Part shown: positions 33,776 to 46,749 of the stretch, in pieces
How the letters are laid out: each line of letters begins with the position of its first letter
How positions within the stretch are numbered: position 1 is the first letter of the stretch
Assembly: GCF_949987535.1 (NCBI RefSeq)
Contig: NC_080067.1
Span: forward strand, 55,982,405-56,046,404
Source: Balaenoptera acutorostrata
Lineage: Eukaryota > Chordata > Mammalia > Artiodactyla > Balaenopteridae
DNA: 64,000 nt
Direction: 5' to 3'
Position numbers and translations under genes: made by a program
Notes under the pieces: model-generated
Seen by the model: only the letters and a program-made list of their open reading frames with translations
What the model was told of the DNA's origin: nothing
Database searches by the model: none

Positions 33776-36685
33776 TTTGTACCATGCTTAGCTCATGTTG
33801 CTTTCCTATATTTTAAAATATATAGAAAATTGAGGCTCCTGATATTTTAACTGTTGCTTGGAAAACAGAGTAGGGACTTTGTTTCCTGACCAATCAGAAA
33901 CTAGTTGAGAGAGGCTCACCGTATCTAGTCACTCTTGGCCAGTGAATGGGGATTTGCATTTGAGTTTTCTGCCACATCCAGATCCTCGTTAAATTCTCAT
34001 CTCTTCCACCAGGAACTCCATGCCTGAGATGTTTGTTACCAGTTCCCTCCCAGCTTTTCATCCCTTTTCAAGAAGCTGGGAAAGAAGAGTGATTAGGTTT
34101 TATGTTCCTTCAATCCTTGCCCTCCTTAGCCTCTGCTGTGTTTGTTGACAAGTTTTCATTATTTTATGACACAGTCACCAGAGCTGGGCTGAGATCACCA
34201 CTTTGTTACTTGGAGTCTTTTAATTATCCAGCTGGTGGATGTTGGCCCCCAGTTACTGGTTATTTGTGTGCCACGAGGATCAAAGTGAGGCCTCCTTGGA
34301 GGAATTCTGGGGGAAATCTGTCCAGCAAGAATCCAATTAGCCGGTACACAGCATGCAGTGTTTATTACATGCCCATTGTTTGTACCAGATAGAGGGGGAC
34401 CTAGTTGGAAGTTCCCAGTCCTCAAGGAGATAACATTCTTAGTGATACAGACTTCTTAAGGACAGGCATTTTGGCCACTTAGGTACTTTTGCTTCTTTGG
34501 GATTTATTTTAAGCCATGGAATCTTGGCTATGGAAGGCGTCTTAGAAATTATCTAGTCTAAGCTCCACATGTTACTGAGAAGGACACCAAGATTATGAGG
34601 TTTTGATTTACTGAAGGTCACACAGCCCTGGTCTCTGTCTACTACACCAGGCTGCTCCTCATCATATTCATTTGTTTTAGCCCACACCCCCTCAAGCAGA
34701 TGTTCAGGAACATTCCATACAGCAACCATCCCAGTCCATCTCCACATCAAGGGCAAGAGCCCCGACATGAAGCACTGCAGAATGGAAAACTAGCCACAGC
34801 AATACTCTAGATAGGAATTCTGGGATTTTTACATCAATACACAGAAATGAAACTTTGGTTTTAGTTCCCTCTTTGTTCTAATTTTTAAAAAAGAAATAGC
34901 AAGGAATCTCTTTGTTCAGTTTTTTGTAACTGCGAGTAGAATCAGCAGTTCTAATAATGTCTCCTTTGTGCAGATGCAGCATCATCTCCATTCCTATTAT
35001 GTCCTTGGCTTGAGTACAGCCCTATATGCTTTGGTACTTCATGGTTCAATTTTCAGTTGTACATATGTGCTTTAAAAGATGTAGTACACCTGTATACTGA
35101 TCTACTAGAGAAAAACAAAAATTACAAACGTCAGAGTCAAGTATTCCTAAGTTCCAAACCAGGATTTGACACTAATTAGCTGGGTCACTTTTGTTGTTTA
35201 ACACCCAAGAACCTCAGTTTTGCCATCTGTAAAATGGGAATAATGAAGACAACCATAGAGGGCTTTAGTGAACGCATCCTCACTGTTCCTCCCTCCCTTT
35301 TGCCTTTCACGTGGGTATAATTGGATCAAAAAGTGTGTTTCGTTTCTCACTGAACAATTTGGTCCTTTCCTCTTTCAAAAATGCCAAGAGAAGGATCTAA
35401 ACGAATATACATTTTCCATTTAAGAGGACTTAAAAGTTTGTCCCTAAAAGCAACTTTAAAAACAAGCATAATCTGAGAACACTTCAGGATACTTAGAGCA
35501 GCTTCTTTCTCCTTCTGCTTTTTTTGCCCTTTCCCTCTATTTATTTCCCTTTTGTCCTCCCTACAAACAACTTTTGTAAAATGTACACGGACGGCCCATG
35601 GCTCCCATCACTCCTCTGTCCCGGAATCAACTCTGTCCAAACCCAGGCTTTGGATCTGAGAGTGACGCAAGAAGCTGGTTTTGGCCTCGGGAATGTTTTC
35701 CTCTGTGTTCTGACTTCTCTCTTGTTGTCCTTCTCTCCTCTCCGTCTTTTCCCCACCTCTCTTCCCCAGACACCCCCACTGTTTTCTCTCTTCCTGTTTT
35801 CTTAGTTTCTTCCCCTCTCCTTGGTGGCCAAAGCACCAATCAATCAGTGCCGCTGTCACAATCGATTCTATCTGTGGCTCCTCTATCTCCATGATAAAAC
35901 AAGATAGGAGCGACCTTTCTAAAAGACAGACATCTCCACAGTAGCCTGTGGGAGGCTGCCTGGCCCGTCAAGTCTGCCAATAAGACCACTTCCTTCCAGC
36001 TGCAGGGCTTGGGAGAGCCAACCGACAGCAAGCTGCACAAGTTTGCCGGTGACACACTTGAGTTGTTTTTCTTTGTGAAAACAGAAGAAAATTCTGATAA
36101 ATTCCAGATGATTTCAAAACACATCTGAGGGTCAGATATACAAAAAGGCAGATAAAATCTGAATTAGGTAAGTACACGTTGAGGCACAAATCTCTATTTA
36201 GGTCCAAACATCTTGCAGATGGAAAGCCTTTAAATTTGACAATTCCCAGTTAGGGATGATAAAAATTGAACTTTGCTCTCCTTAAACCCCAAGCCATTAT
36301 GAGAAGGGAGGGTTCACTCAAAGTTGAAGCCGAACAGCTAGTAAAAAGCAGAGGGAAGTGTGCATTATGAATGAGCATTGGAAATGTTTTTAATCCAGTT
36401 AAGAACCTGGAATATTTGAAAAGACAAAAATGTATATGAAAGATACCCATTAGTGTGTCTACGTGCTGTGTCTTCATGGTATAATCAAACATATCTGTCC
36501 ATCGTTCCTATGCTAGGAAGACTGGTTCATCTTGGTGTTGAAGGGGCATTCCTTACACTGTGATCTACATTCGTCAATATTCTCAAGGATTATTGAGCAG
36601 CATGGCTGGATGTCTGAGTAAAAGTTAGGCCTTTCATTTTTTGCACATTACTAAAGCCATAGATCTTTTTTTTCCCCCCCTTTTG
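33776..36685. other. Intergenic, mostly unique, with small MIR relics
   Basis: MIR-like pieces lie at about 34540-34640 (reverse, 'ctgaaggtcacacagccctgg') and 35150-35270 (sense, 'cctcagttttgccatctgtaaaatggga'). The C/T-rich stretch at about 35700-35830 yields long frames on both strands by composition only. No exon was recognised. Confidence 0.5.
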
Positions 36686-36689
36686 TTCT

Positions 36690-37260
36690 CCCACCTTTTA
36701 ATTTGAAATTTTCGAACCTACAGAAAAGCTGGAAGAAAGCATAAAGAACACTAACGTACCTAGTCACCAATTGGACATTCTCTTATGTAACTGTAATGCC
36801 AGTCTTACTCCCAAGACACTTAACATTGATGCACTAGTGTTATCTAATAGAAACTCCAGGTTTATATTTCCCCAGTTGTCCCAGTAACCTTTTTATTATC
36901 TTTCATGACATGGACAGTTTTGAAGAGTCCAGGCTAGTGCTTTGTAAAATGTCCCAGTAATCTGAGTTTGACTGTATCTTTGTGATTAGATTCAAGCTAT
37001 ACATTTTTACCAAAAGTGCTACACAGGTAATGGTATCATGTCAGGAGGCAATGCATCATATCAGGAGGCAGTGAGGTCGGTTTGCCCTGGTGTTGGTGAT
37101 TTAAAGTTTGATCACTTGGTTAAGATGGTGACTTAACCTTTATCCTGGTTAAGATATTTTCCATTGTAAAGGTATTCATTGTGCTTGAATCAGTTGCCAC
37201 ACTGAGGTTAGCAGGGTATTAATTTTCTAATTTTTTCATTCCTTTTTGTATATATCAGAT
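36690..37260. repeat. Old L1 3'-UTR-like sequence
   Basis: 'attttcgaacctacagaaaagctggaa', 'cagttgtcccagtaacctttt' and 'aggaggcagtgaggtcggtttg' resemble the 3' region of old mammalian L1. It includes an imperfect duplication 'atcatgtcaggaggca'/'atcatatcaggaggca' near 37036-37073. Confidence 0.5.
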
Positions 37261-37288
37261 AGAATCCTCAGTACGGAACCCAGGTCTT

Positions 37289-38025
37289 TTTTTTTAAATT
37301 GAAGTATAGTTGATTTACAGTGTTGTGTTAATTTCTGCTGTACAGCAAAGTGATTCAGATAGATAGATAGATAGATAGATGGATAGATATTCTTTTCTAT
37401 TATGGTTTATCACAGGATATTGAATATAGTTCCCTGTGCTATATAATAGGACCTTGTTGTTTATCCATCCTATATATAATAGTTTGCATCTGCTAATCCC
37501 AAACTCCCAATCCATCCCTCCCCCACCTCCTCTCCCCCTTGGAAACCACAAGTCTGTTCTCTATGTCTGTGTGTCTGTTTCTGTTTCATCCATATGTTCA
37601 TTTGTGTTGTATTTTACATTCCACATATAAGTGATATCATATGGTATTTGTCTTTCTCTTTCTGGCTTACTTCGCTTAGTATGATAATCTCTAGGTCCAT
37701 CTATGTTGCTGCAAATGGCATTATTTTATTCTTTTTTTATAACTGAGTAATATTTCATTGTATATATGTACCACATCTTCTTTATCCATTCCTCTGTCAA
37801 TGGGCACTTAGGTTGTTTCCAAGTCTTGGCTATTGTAAATAGTGCTGTTATGAACATAGGGGTGCATGTATCTTTTCGAATTATAGTTTTTCCTGGGTAT
37901 ACGTCCAGGAGTGGGATTGCTGGATCATATGGCAACTCTATTTTTAGTTTTTTGAGGAACCTCCACACTGTTTTCCAAAGTGGCTGCACCAGTTTACATT
38001 CCCACCAGCAATGTAAGAGGCTGGA
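37289..38025 (-). mobile_element. L1 3' end with ORF2 C-terminus
   Basis: Reverse L1. Minus-strand 37989-37726 translates to ORF2 C-terminal wording ('[20 protein letters not shown]', '[15 protein letters not shown]'), then the 3' UTR. A (GATA)n tract lies at 37358-37390. The short duplication 'ccaggtct' flanks it. It is 5'-truncated and inactive. Confidence 0.93.
37358..37390. repeat. (GATA)n microsatellite
   Basis: About eight GATA units with one GGAT variant, replacing part of the L1 3' UTR. Confidence 0.95.
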
Positions 38026-38035
38026 AGCCAGGTCT

Positions 38036-39320
38036 CTCTGATGCCAAAGCCCATGCTCTTTCTGCTAGAGGAGCTACCTCTCTAATGTGTAAACAAATGA
38101 AGGTAGTCTCCTAAAGCTCCTGGGGAAATAAAGCGTTTTCTTTCCATCTCTTGTTTAGAGCTCCATTTTCTTTTATCTTGGCAAAATGGAACCCCTTCTG
38201 TGGCTTTGAAACTTACTTTAAAAAAACCCTAAGACTTGAGCACACACAGAGCTGTTATTTCTAGGGCTCACATGAGAAGGAGTGTATCTAGAGAGGTGGA
38301 GAATGTCCAAAACAGCTTCTCCCTCCCAGCATCACTGACATTATCCCACCTCTTTGGGGGTCCAGGTTACATTTCCTTTTCTTTCTTTTTTTTGCAGGGG
38401 TTGGGTGGGTGAGTGTTGGAATCAAAATGTCAGTCTGTTTGGGACTTTTTTTTTTTTTCCAGTGGCAAAGCTGGATTGAAGAGTTTGGTAGAACTTCTAC
38501 CATTCTTCCCTGTGCCAAGATGGTGAGGGGGAGGGAAGGATCTGCAAAGCAGCCTGCAAAGACCTTGACAAACACCACCTCCACCGGGGATTACAGACCG
38601 GCCTTCCAGTAAGTTAGTGCCAAATGGGAGGGAGAGGCCCTGGAGGGGCAGGGACCCTGTGAGCCTCCCTGGCTGCCAGACACTGGGAACAGGAGACGTG
38701 GCCGAGCTGAGAGGAAGCCCGGGCCAGGAGCAGAATTACATTTTCTCTTCTTTGCCGGTAGCTGCCCTTCCTGAAAGTCTTCTTGCGTTAATGAAATCAG
38801 TGTGGAAAGATTTCCTACAGCAGGGAAAACACACAGAGAAATCCCTAGTTCTCCCTCTGTCCCTTCTTTTGTTATAATAAGTGGCGACGACTTTCCTAAT
38901 CACTAATAAATTCAGGTTTACAGGTCACAGTGACAGAGTCAGGGTTAGTGTTACAGTGTTACAAACACCGAAAAAGCCCCCCCAGATTAAAACAAAACAT
39001 ATTCCCTTTGTTTGACATCTTTGTACTGTTTAACATGAGTATTTCAACAGTCTTTATTTTCCAAACATGCAAACGGGAGAGAGTGATCTGACCCGCAGTA
39101 TATTGACATACCATGTAGCTATAACCTTGAGATAAAAAGTAAAGGAAAAAGTCAAAACAGCTCAAATCAGATACTAACACAAACACGTCTTTCTTCAGTC
39201 CAGAAGGCTTGCCTCTGTAACAAGGGAACACACTGACATTAGTACACACTGACCGTGGTGCCCACACACAGATCCAGATGGCTAACCCATGGGGCCCCAA
39301 ATGCGAAGCTGGGAAGTCGC
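38036..39320. other. Unique intergenic sequence
   Basis: Slightly GC-richer at 38500-38720 but with low CpG. No exon or repeat was recognised. Confidence 0.45.
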
Positions 39321-39324
39321 ATGT

Positions 39325-39470
39325 ATTCATTAATTAATTTGACAAGTGTGTCCTAAGTATCTACTTTGGGCTAGACATGTTTCTAGGTGTTGGAGATGTC
39401 ATACATCAAGGGGATTTATAAGACGTACAAGCCCTCTGCTCTTGAGGAACTTACCTAGTGGCATTGGGGA
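39325..39470 (-). repeat. L2 3' fragment
   Basis: 'tattcattaattaatttgac', 'gtatctactttgggctagacatgtttctaggtgttgg' in diverged form, then 'ctgctcttgaggaacttacctagtgg'. Confidence 0.7.
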
Positions 39471-39844
39471 AAAAAAAATATCAGAGACTACACTCCCACA
39501 ATGTTAAGAGGAGATGGAAAATAACAACTATAGCAGAAAGCCTGAGCTGATTTCCTGAATTCTGTATATCCAGGAATGCAACTTCTTCAAAATCTGGGTC
39601 ACACTGTGGAAAGGTGATTAAAGACAGTAAGACAGAGAGAAAATGGCAGAGAGTCAGAGAGAAGCTTCACTCCTCACTGCACATGGGAGGGTCCTTTGGG
39701 AGCTTTTACCAGACTGATCAGGAAGAGTCAAACCTAATGTCTATAAGACGACAGATAAGAGAAACAGTGAAGACTGTGCCTTTGTCCCATGCTGAAAGAA
39801 CTCCAAAGATGCAATGTCCCAACGAAATAACAGGTAGCTTCCCA

Positions 39845-40080
39845 AGCATCTTTGCTATTCCGAGCTCAGCGCTAAGGATTTTACGTGTATTGGCTCATTC
39901 AATGCTAACGATCACCACCTGGTGACATAAATACTAACTTTATTCCCATTTCCCATATGAAGAAACAGCCCTAGAAAAGCTAAGCAACTTTGCCCAAGGA
40001 CACATACCTGGTAGAGAGTGGAACCAGAACAGGATCCTAGCTGTGTCTGACTCCAAAATCCATGTTCTAAACCACTACCT
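39845..40080 (-). repeat. MIR
   Basis: Reverse MIR: 'cgctaaggattttacgtgtattggctcattcaatgctaac' in diverged form, 'cccatatgaagaaacagccc', 'aagcaactttgcccaaggaca', 'actccaaaatccatgttctaaac'. Confidence 0.8.
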
Positions 40081-41020
40081 TTCCATCCATAAAATTATTT
40101 TTCTTAATTTTATTTAAGGGGAAAAAAAGGTATTAATATTGCATAGAAAATTTAATCCGATCGCTTCAGAAAGTTGTCTGTGTTTTCCAGATGTTATCTT
40201 GGAAGGACAGTCAAACATGTCCTCTGAGTCAAAAGCAAATACACACCACTTTCTCAAATGCATAAGAAACTAAGAGATGAACTTTTGTGATTGCTTCAAT
40301 GTACATGAGCCTGCCATCTAAATTTTGAATTACGAGTCTAGAATGGAGATCAGTATTTTAGTCGACTAATGAATTATTCCTCAAAGTTTATTTTGCAACT
40401 GCATACATTTCCATCTTTGCCCTTTACTCGATAATTGAATTAATAATAAATTAACTGAGCTGAAGCTGGTTTAGTGAAAACAATGCAGAAGTCCATAATG
40501 AAGCTTGTGCCTATTTGGGGATAAATCTGTATCAAAAATTAAAAAATAATCGTAGTAGAATTGAACTCTGAAGCGGGGGAGAGGTCTTGTTTTTGCTTTA
40601 AATCATTGAAATTAAATGTAATGAAAAGTGATCAGAGTGCTTATTTTTACTCTGTTTTGTGGGAAATTGTGCTGGGAATGTGGGTCTATTGTGCACAAAG
40701 GATGTTGGCTTTATGCTGGAACCACCAGGCAGGTTGAGTTGAGAAACAATTAGCTCAGTCAGCAAGCCTTTGAATCTGATTAAACCAGGAAGTGGTCACT
40801 CCCCAAGACAGAGCAGAATGAAGGGAATGAAGGCGGTAGCCCAACAAGAGGAATGATTTCTCTCTCTGAGAAAAACTAGTATTAGAATTTATTGTGTCAA
40901 ATTTATGTCAAGGATTATATCACTACATTTTATTATTATTTCACTGAAAACAAATATGATCTTGTTTCCAAGTAGATCAACAGTCCACATGTGTCATGGC
41001 TACTGTCTCTAAGAAACTTC

Positions 41021-41059
41021 TGTTTATTGAGGCTTGACATACTCTCATGTTTTGGTAAC
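41021..41059 (+). promoter_or_regulatory. TMEM212: Candidate forkhead and RFX half-site upstream of TMEM212
   Basis: 'tgtttatt' (41021-41028) matches a forkhead core on the minus strand. 'ggtaac' (41054-41059) is a perfect right half of an RFX X-box, with a poor left half. FOXJ1 and RFX factors drive motile-cilia genes, and TMEM212 expression is reported in ciliated epithelia. The transcription start is unknown, and single short motifs occur by chance. Confidence 0.25.
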
Positions 41060-41072
41060 AAAACATCTTTGA

Positions 41073-41285
<213 letters not shown>

Positions 41286-42204
41286 TGAGAGAATAAAGGA
41301 AAGAGAGAAGGAAAGAGGGACCAGAATAACATGTCCTTTTAAAGTTTTCCAACAATATGAAGACATCAAAATTCTACAGAAAATCAGATTTTACCTTAGA
41401 ACATTGATTTCTATTAGTTATCTTTTAAATATAAGGTTTTCTTAATATCATTTAATCATATCTACAACATATCAGTATACTATAGTGAAAATGCTGTTTG
41501 AGAAATTCTTCAAAAATTATTTTATTTTAATCTTCTTTACCTGGACATTCTGAGAAATTGGAATCTATCTTTCGAAATTTGAATGTAGAAAAAAATATGA
41601 ACCATGAAAAATAATTTTTAAATGAAGAACGAAGTAAAATAATTTTCAGACTAATGCTCTTATTAGAAACACCTAGGTGTGTTTATGTGACCGAAAGGTT
41701 TACAAGCCCCAAATCTTAGTTCTCCCATCTTTTTCTTTGAACACAACTGCTTAAACTGAAAATAATTGAAGAAGTTGAGTGATGGGCTTTACTAACTTCA
41801 CATGTTGCCAAATTTGCATGTGTCAAATACACGTGGGTACTAAGTAACTGCTCAATGTCTGTCCGTTGAATGGTCACACAGGTGAATGATGGCACTGGTA
41901 CCTCAGCTCCCTGGGTCAAAGAAACCAACGCGTGTAGTCTTGGGAGTAGGTGGCTGCCATGGAGGCATGATCGGAGAGGGGTTACAAAGGCCCAAACATC
42001 CAACAAGTCCTTCTCTCGTTGCTTCCTGGGATGCCTGGCATTCACTATTGGAGACTAGACAATTTGATTTTGAAGCTTTTTGATCGTATGGAGTTTTCTC
42101 TTAAAATGTAGCCACTCTCAGGAGGGGCAATACTTTACGTTTTTAAAAAAATCAAACTTAACAGAGATATCATCTAAAAGCAAGACCCTAGGAAATATAA
42201 TTTT

Positions 42205-42310
42205 AATTTACTTAATAAATAAATATGTATTGATAGCCTACTACATGCTTGAGTTACAATGGAGAATAAAACAAGATCTCAATATTAAAGGAATTTGGTC
42301 TAGTGGGGTT
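42205..42310 (-). repeat. L2 3' fragment
   Basis: 'aaataaatatgtattgatagcctactacatgc' then 'acaatggagaataaaacaagat' and 'ggaatttggtctagtggg' follow the reverse L2 end. Confidence 0.6.
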
Positions 42311-43339
42311 TAATGATGGTGTGCAGATGGAGAAAAGCGGGATGGTGGGAGCGTGGAACTGAACATGGAAACGATTTGATGGTATCTTTCTTTTTTTTTA
42401 TTTATGTATTCTTTTACACCACCACCCAAGTCTTGAACTTTTCCTCTTTCCCCCAACAACTACCCCAAACCACACATTCAAGGAGATGTTTATTAAACAG
42501 CTACTAGAATGCAGTGATGGCATTTATATAAATGACTACCAAACTTTTTTGTTGGTGACCCAGAGTAAGAAAAATATTTTACATCAGGACCTGGAATGTA
42601 CATAAATACATCTATATATTTCTCTCAAGGTAAAAAGAGAGATACTGAAATATACATATAACTAGATTTATATAACATATGTTTCACAAAACAATACTTA
42701 ACCTTCTATGTGAAGTAAATTCTGATACTTTCTATTCTAGTTAACTTTGTAAAAATTCTGACTTTACAACTGGCCCAAAATTTAACAAAACCGTGGTTAT
42801 AGCTCAATCCTGTGTCCCTTTCTTATAATTCTTTGCCTATCCCTGCAGGGTCTATCATAATATAGTCAACAGATATTGGTGATTTGATTAGGTTCACAGA
42901 TTACTGAATATATGCTTATTCTACACCAAACATCTGTTTGACCAATCAGACCCAGAGAAATGACATGACAAATCTCTAGCACATAGCTAATTGGTGGCTT
43001 TTTGATTTTTTGAGAGTGACAGCATGGGGAAGTAGAGTCAGAGAGTTAGGATTTGGGGAGGTGGGCCTCTGTTCAAATCCTGACTTTAACATTCTTGGTA
43101 TGTAGTCAAGAGCAGTGCCCTCATTCAACCAGTCCCTCATTGCTTTTACCTGTAGAATGGGGAATTTCACAGGTAAAGAGAGCCCATGTGAAACTGTCTA
43201 ACCTAAGAGGCTCAAAGAGAATGAACACAATTTGCTCAGAGACTGCATAATAAAGAGCTTTGCCAATTTTAAAGCCCTACACAAATGCTAGTTAATACGA
43301 TGCCTTTCATTTATGCCCTACTCTCTGTCCAAACCCTTT

Positions 43340-43890
43340 GTTCCTAATCCTTTGCCACCTGCCTCACTCTCCCATTCTGTTGCCTGACGACCTGCTGAGT
43401 TCCCTATCATGTTACCTCCTGACCTCATCTCCAACCACTCTTCCCTTAGCTCTTTTCTTTCCCATCACGCTGGCTCCTTGTTTTCAAACATGGCAAGGTA
43501 TGTTTCTGTCTCAGGGCCTTTGCACTGCCGGTTCTCTGCCTGAAGCCTTTTCTCACATACAGCTTGTTCCCTAACTTTCTTCAGTTCTTGGATCAAATGT
43601 CACTTTCTCACTGATGCCTTCCCTCATTACCCTGTTTAAAATTGCAGACCTTCCCCACAAATGGCATTCTCAATCTCTCATCCCCTGCTCTACTTTTCCC
43701 CTCATAACACCATCTAATATACAAAATAATTGACTGGCTTGTTGTCTGTTTGTTTGTCCTTTCCCCCCAAATGTAGATTGTACAAAGGCAGGATTGTTTT
43801 TTTCCTATTTTGTTCATTGCTATATCTCCAGCACTTGAAAGGGAGTAAGTGACATGCTAGGTATTCGTGCTAAATATTGCTTGATACCTA
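43340..43890 (+). repeat. L2
   Basis: Sense L2: 'ctcagggcctttgcactgccggttctctgcctg', 'ggatcaaatgtcactttctcactgatgccttccct', then 'tagattgtacaaaggcaggattg' and 'gttcattgctatatctccagc'. Confidence 0.82.
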
Positions 43891-44961
43891 TTGTCAAATG
43901 AGTGGTGAATGCCATGCTCTCCATTCTGACAGTACAGAATTCCTTATACAGTTGAGCTCTAATTAGGTGGTAAAGAATAAAGGTCAAGCTGGTATTTACA
44001 CTAAAGCAGGAAAAAATCCTCACCAGAAGGAAAGCAATAAGAATGCTCACTCTTTCAATAATGTCTAAATTTGGAACAACATGATTTTTTTCCTAGTGAG
44101 TTTGGTAGTGAACCACAGCTCTGTCTGATCAGGGTCAACTTCAGAGGTCTCTGACTCATCCCACAACCTTCCCTGCCAATCACTTCTCAACTTGCCTGCA
44201 AAGTGTATCTTCCTCTGGTAGAAAGATAATTTGTACATTTCAAACATATTTCCTTTTGAAAATGACTCCATATCTCTTTTGAGATTGGAAGAGATAGATT
44301 TTAGAAGTGACCCATACTTTGTGTTTGTTCGGTGCCTTTCTTTCAAAGCTTTTTCTAAATTCTTCACAAATATTCCTCCTCAGACTCTCCTAGCTCAATT
44401 CTGACAGCCACACGATAAGCAGTTTTCCTAGGATTTCTGAACCAGGTTATTGAAAGTCATCAGCTGCTAGAAAGTATGTAGCAAGGAGATCATTGAGCCG
44501 TAAGGACTGAGCTCTACTTTAATCCTGGAAATCCTGGCCTGTAGATCAAGCTCTGATGACCAGACTGAAGTGCACTGAGTTTAAAAACAGGACCTAAAGT
44601 CTGTAGGGTCCAGGGACTTGGCCAACCGTGAGCAGCAGCGCTGCACCCAGAGCCCTGCTTGGAGACAGGAACTTCGGAGAAAGGTAGGGCTGGACTCACC
44701 CATGCAAGCTCCAGTTTCCTCGTTCATTAGAGAAGGGACTTGATTGCACCAATGCTCAAGTCTCTTATAGCATCAACAGTCCTGTGATTTCCAATCAGCT
44801 GATGGTCCATTTTCCACTTAGATATCCTAAGCTTCTTGAAGCTTAACTGGTCCAAAAATGTAATCATCTTACCACCGAAAGCAATTATGCCTTCTCCTGA
44901 CTTCCCAGTCTTTGAACCCAATTTCAAACCCCGGAGTGACTTTTGACTCAATCCTTTCCTC

Positions 44962-45125
44962 TAAACTAGTGTTTGTCAAACTGAAATGTGCATATAAATC
45001 ACCTAGGGATCTTCAAATGCAGGCTCTGATTCAGTGAGTCTAGGGTGAAGCTGAGATTCTGCATGTCTGACAGCTTCCCAAGGGAGGAGGTGCTACTGGT
45101 CCTTAGGACAGTGCTTAGGGCAGCA
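44962..45125. repeat. MER5A-like hAT-Charlie fragment
   Basis: 'gtttgtcaaactgaaatgtgcatataaatcacctagggatctt', 'gctctgattcagtgagtcta', 'ctgagattctgcatgtctgac', 'ggtgctactggtcc'. Confidence 0.8.
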
Positions 45126-45364
45126 ATGCCCAAAACCAGCCCATTTCAGCCCCACTCCCGCCCCACCACATCCAATCCATTGCCAACTTTTATTTTTCCT
45201 ACGAGGCAAATCCCTATGCATTTTTTTCTTCTTCGTTCTCACTATGCACCACCTGTCCACCTCCTTACCACTTCCTGCCCCACTCAGGTTTTATGCCTTG
45301 AAACTTTGATAACCAACCTGTGGGAATCTATACGTTAATGGGTTATAAAATTAACCTGTTGGGT

Positions 45365-45435
45365 AGCTAGCATTTAAACATATAGAATATGAATAGAATA
45401 GAATAGGATGGGACAGAATGGAATGGAATATAAGA
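45365..45435. repeat. Degenerate (GAATA)n / (GAATG)n repeat
   Basis: 'gaatagaatagaatagga' and 'gaatggaatggaata' units in a 70-bp tract. Confidence 0.85.
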
Positions 45436-45639
45436 GAGAATACTACAGTGTATCACACATAATAAAGTTATTGTTATTTTGATTAGATGTAAAAATATTT
45501 GTAACTTGACCATGTTACAAAATATATTTCTTACTATGGGTAAAGGTTAAAAAAAAAAAAAGCTTGAAGACCAAGGTCCTACAGAGACCTCTAGGCCAAC
45601 GCAGCAAGCATGCAATGACAGGCCCATCTTTCTAAACCT

Positions 45640-45950
45640 CTGCTGTGCTGGTCTAGCCCCGTCTTCGAAAATCTTTAGTGTTGCTTCATTGTCCAAACCG
45701 AGTTCAGATATATTAGCCTGGATTTTGAGGCCCTCCACGCCCTGACCTCACGTGGCTTTCAAGCCTGATTTCCTACTCCGCTCTGCCAGGAACCGACCCT
45801 CCCACCGGCTGCTACCCTGGTTGCCTGGACTGCCCTTCCCACTGCATCTCCCACTGACGTCACGTCCATCCTTCAAACCTGCTTTGAGTCATATTTCCCC
45901 CACAGTGCCTTCATTCCTTTCACACCTGGACTATAGATTCTGTTGAGAGT
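45640..45950 (+). repeat. L2 fragment
   Basis: Sense L2 body: 'gaggccctccacgccctgacctcacg', 'cctactccgctctgcc', 'cgtccatccttcaaacctgc'. Confidence 0.65.
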
Positions 45951-45989
45951 TGGAGCCATTATCTGTTTAATTATTGCTTGGTGAGCTTG

Positions 45990-46150
45990 CTTATCTTATT
46001 CAGCTTCTCTGTGCCTCATTTTAAAAATAGGAGACTATCTACATCCTAGGGTCATTCATTATGAAAATTAAATGAATTAACACATGTAAAGCATTCGGTA
46101 GAGTGCCCGGCATAGAATAAATGCTCAATAAATGTTAAACGTTATTATTA
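45990..46150 (+). repeat. MIR 3' part
   Basis: 'tgtgcctcattttaaaaatagg', 'attaacacatgtaaagcattcggtagagtgcccggcatagaataaatgctcaataaatgtta' (read in pieces), ending in (ATT)n. Confidence 0.85.
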
Positions 46151-46629
46151 TTATTCCATCGGCATAGTGCCTATCACATCCCTTGTTCCCAGTAGACCCA
46201 AAATAGATGTCCGTAAGTGAATAAATTAGCCCATGTTATAATAATTCCTCTAAAAGTTTCTATTTCTGTTGTGAAGCTCTCTGCTTCCTTCAATTCATCT
46301 GCTTCTGGGAACTGCATCCTTACTGGGGCCATTTAAAGATTTAGTGGGAGGGGTCACAATTAGCATGCAAAACATTAGCAGCAACGTTTGCAAGTAATGT
46401 CCTTGGAACTGTCCCCACAGAGCAAGTCCACAGCCTGTCAAGGAGAGCTGAGGGTGGAGAGCGCAGGGCTGGGCCTCCAGCTGTACTCCCACCCTCCCCA
46501 GGCATGGCTTCCTTTCTGCCCTTCCTCACAACCTGACCGCCCCGCTCTACCCAACTCTTCACCTCCCAGACCCTCCCACATTTCCTTTCCCCACTTGACT
46601 TCTCTTCCCTCAGACCTCTTCCTTTTTAA

Positions 46630-46749
46630 AAAAATTTTTTGGCTGCATGGAACAGCATGTGGGATCTTAGTTCCCCGACCAGGGATCAAACCCATGCCCC
46701 CTGCACTGGAAGCATAGAGCCTTAACCACTGGACCACCAGACAAGTCCC
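46630..46749 (-). mobile_element. Short tRNA SINE
   Basis: Reverse short subtype: 'tttttggctgcatggaacag', 'ttccccgaccagggatcaaa', ending 'ctggaccaccagacaagtcc'. The duplication 'ctcttccttttt' flanks it. Confidence 0.9.

Noticed and set aside
35541..35894. Overlapping frames on both strands near 35.7 kb
   Set aside because: A C/T-rich stretch gives stop-poor frames on both strands. No splice sites or recognisable domain.
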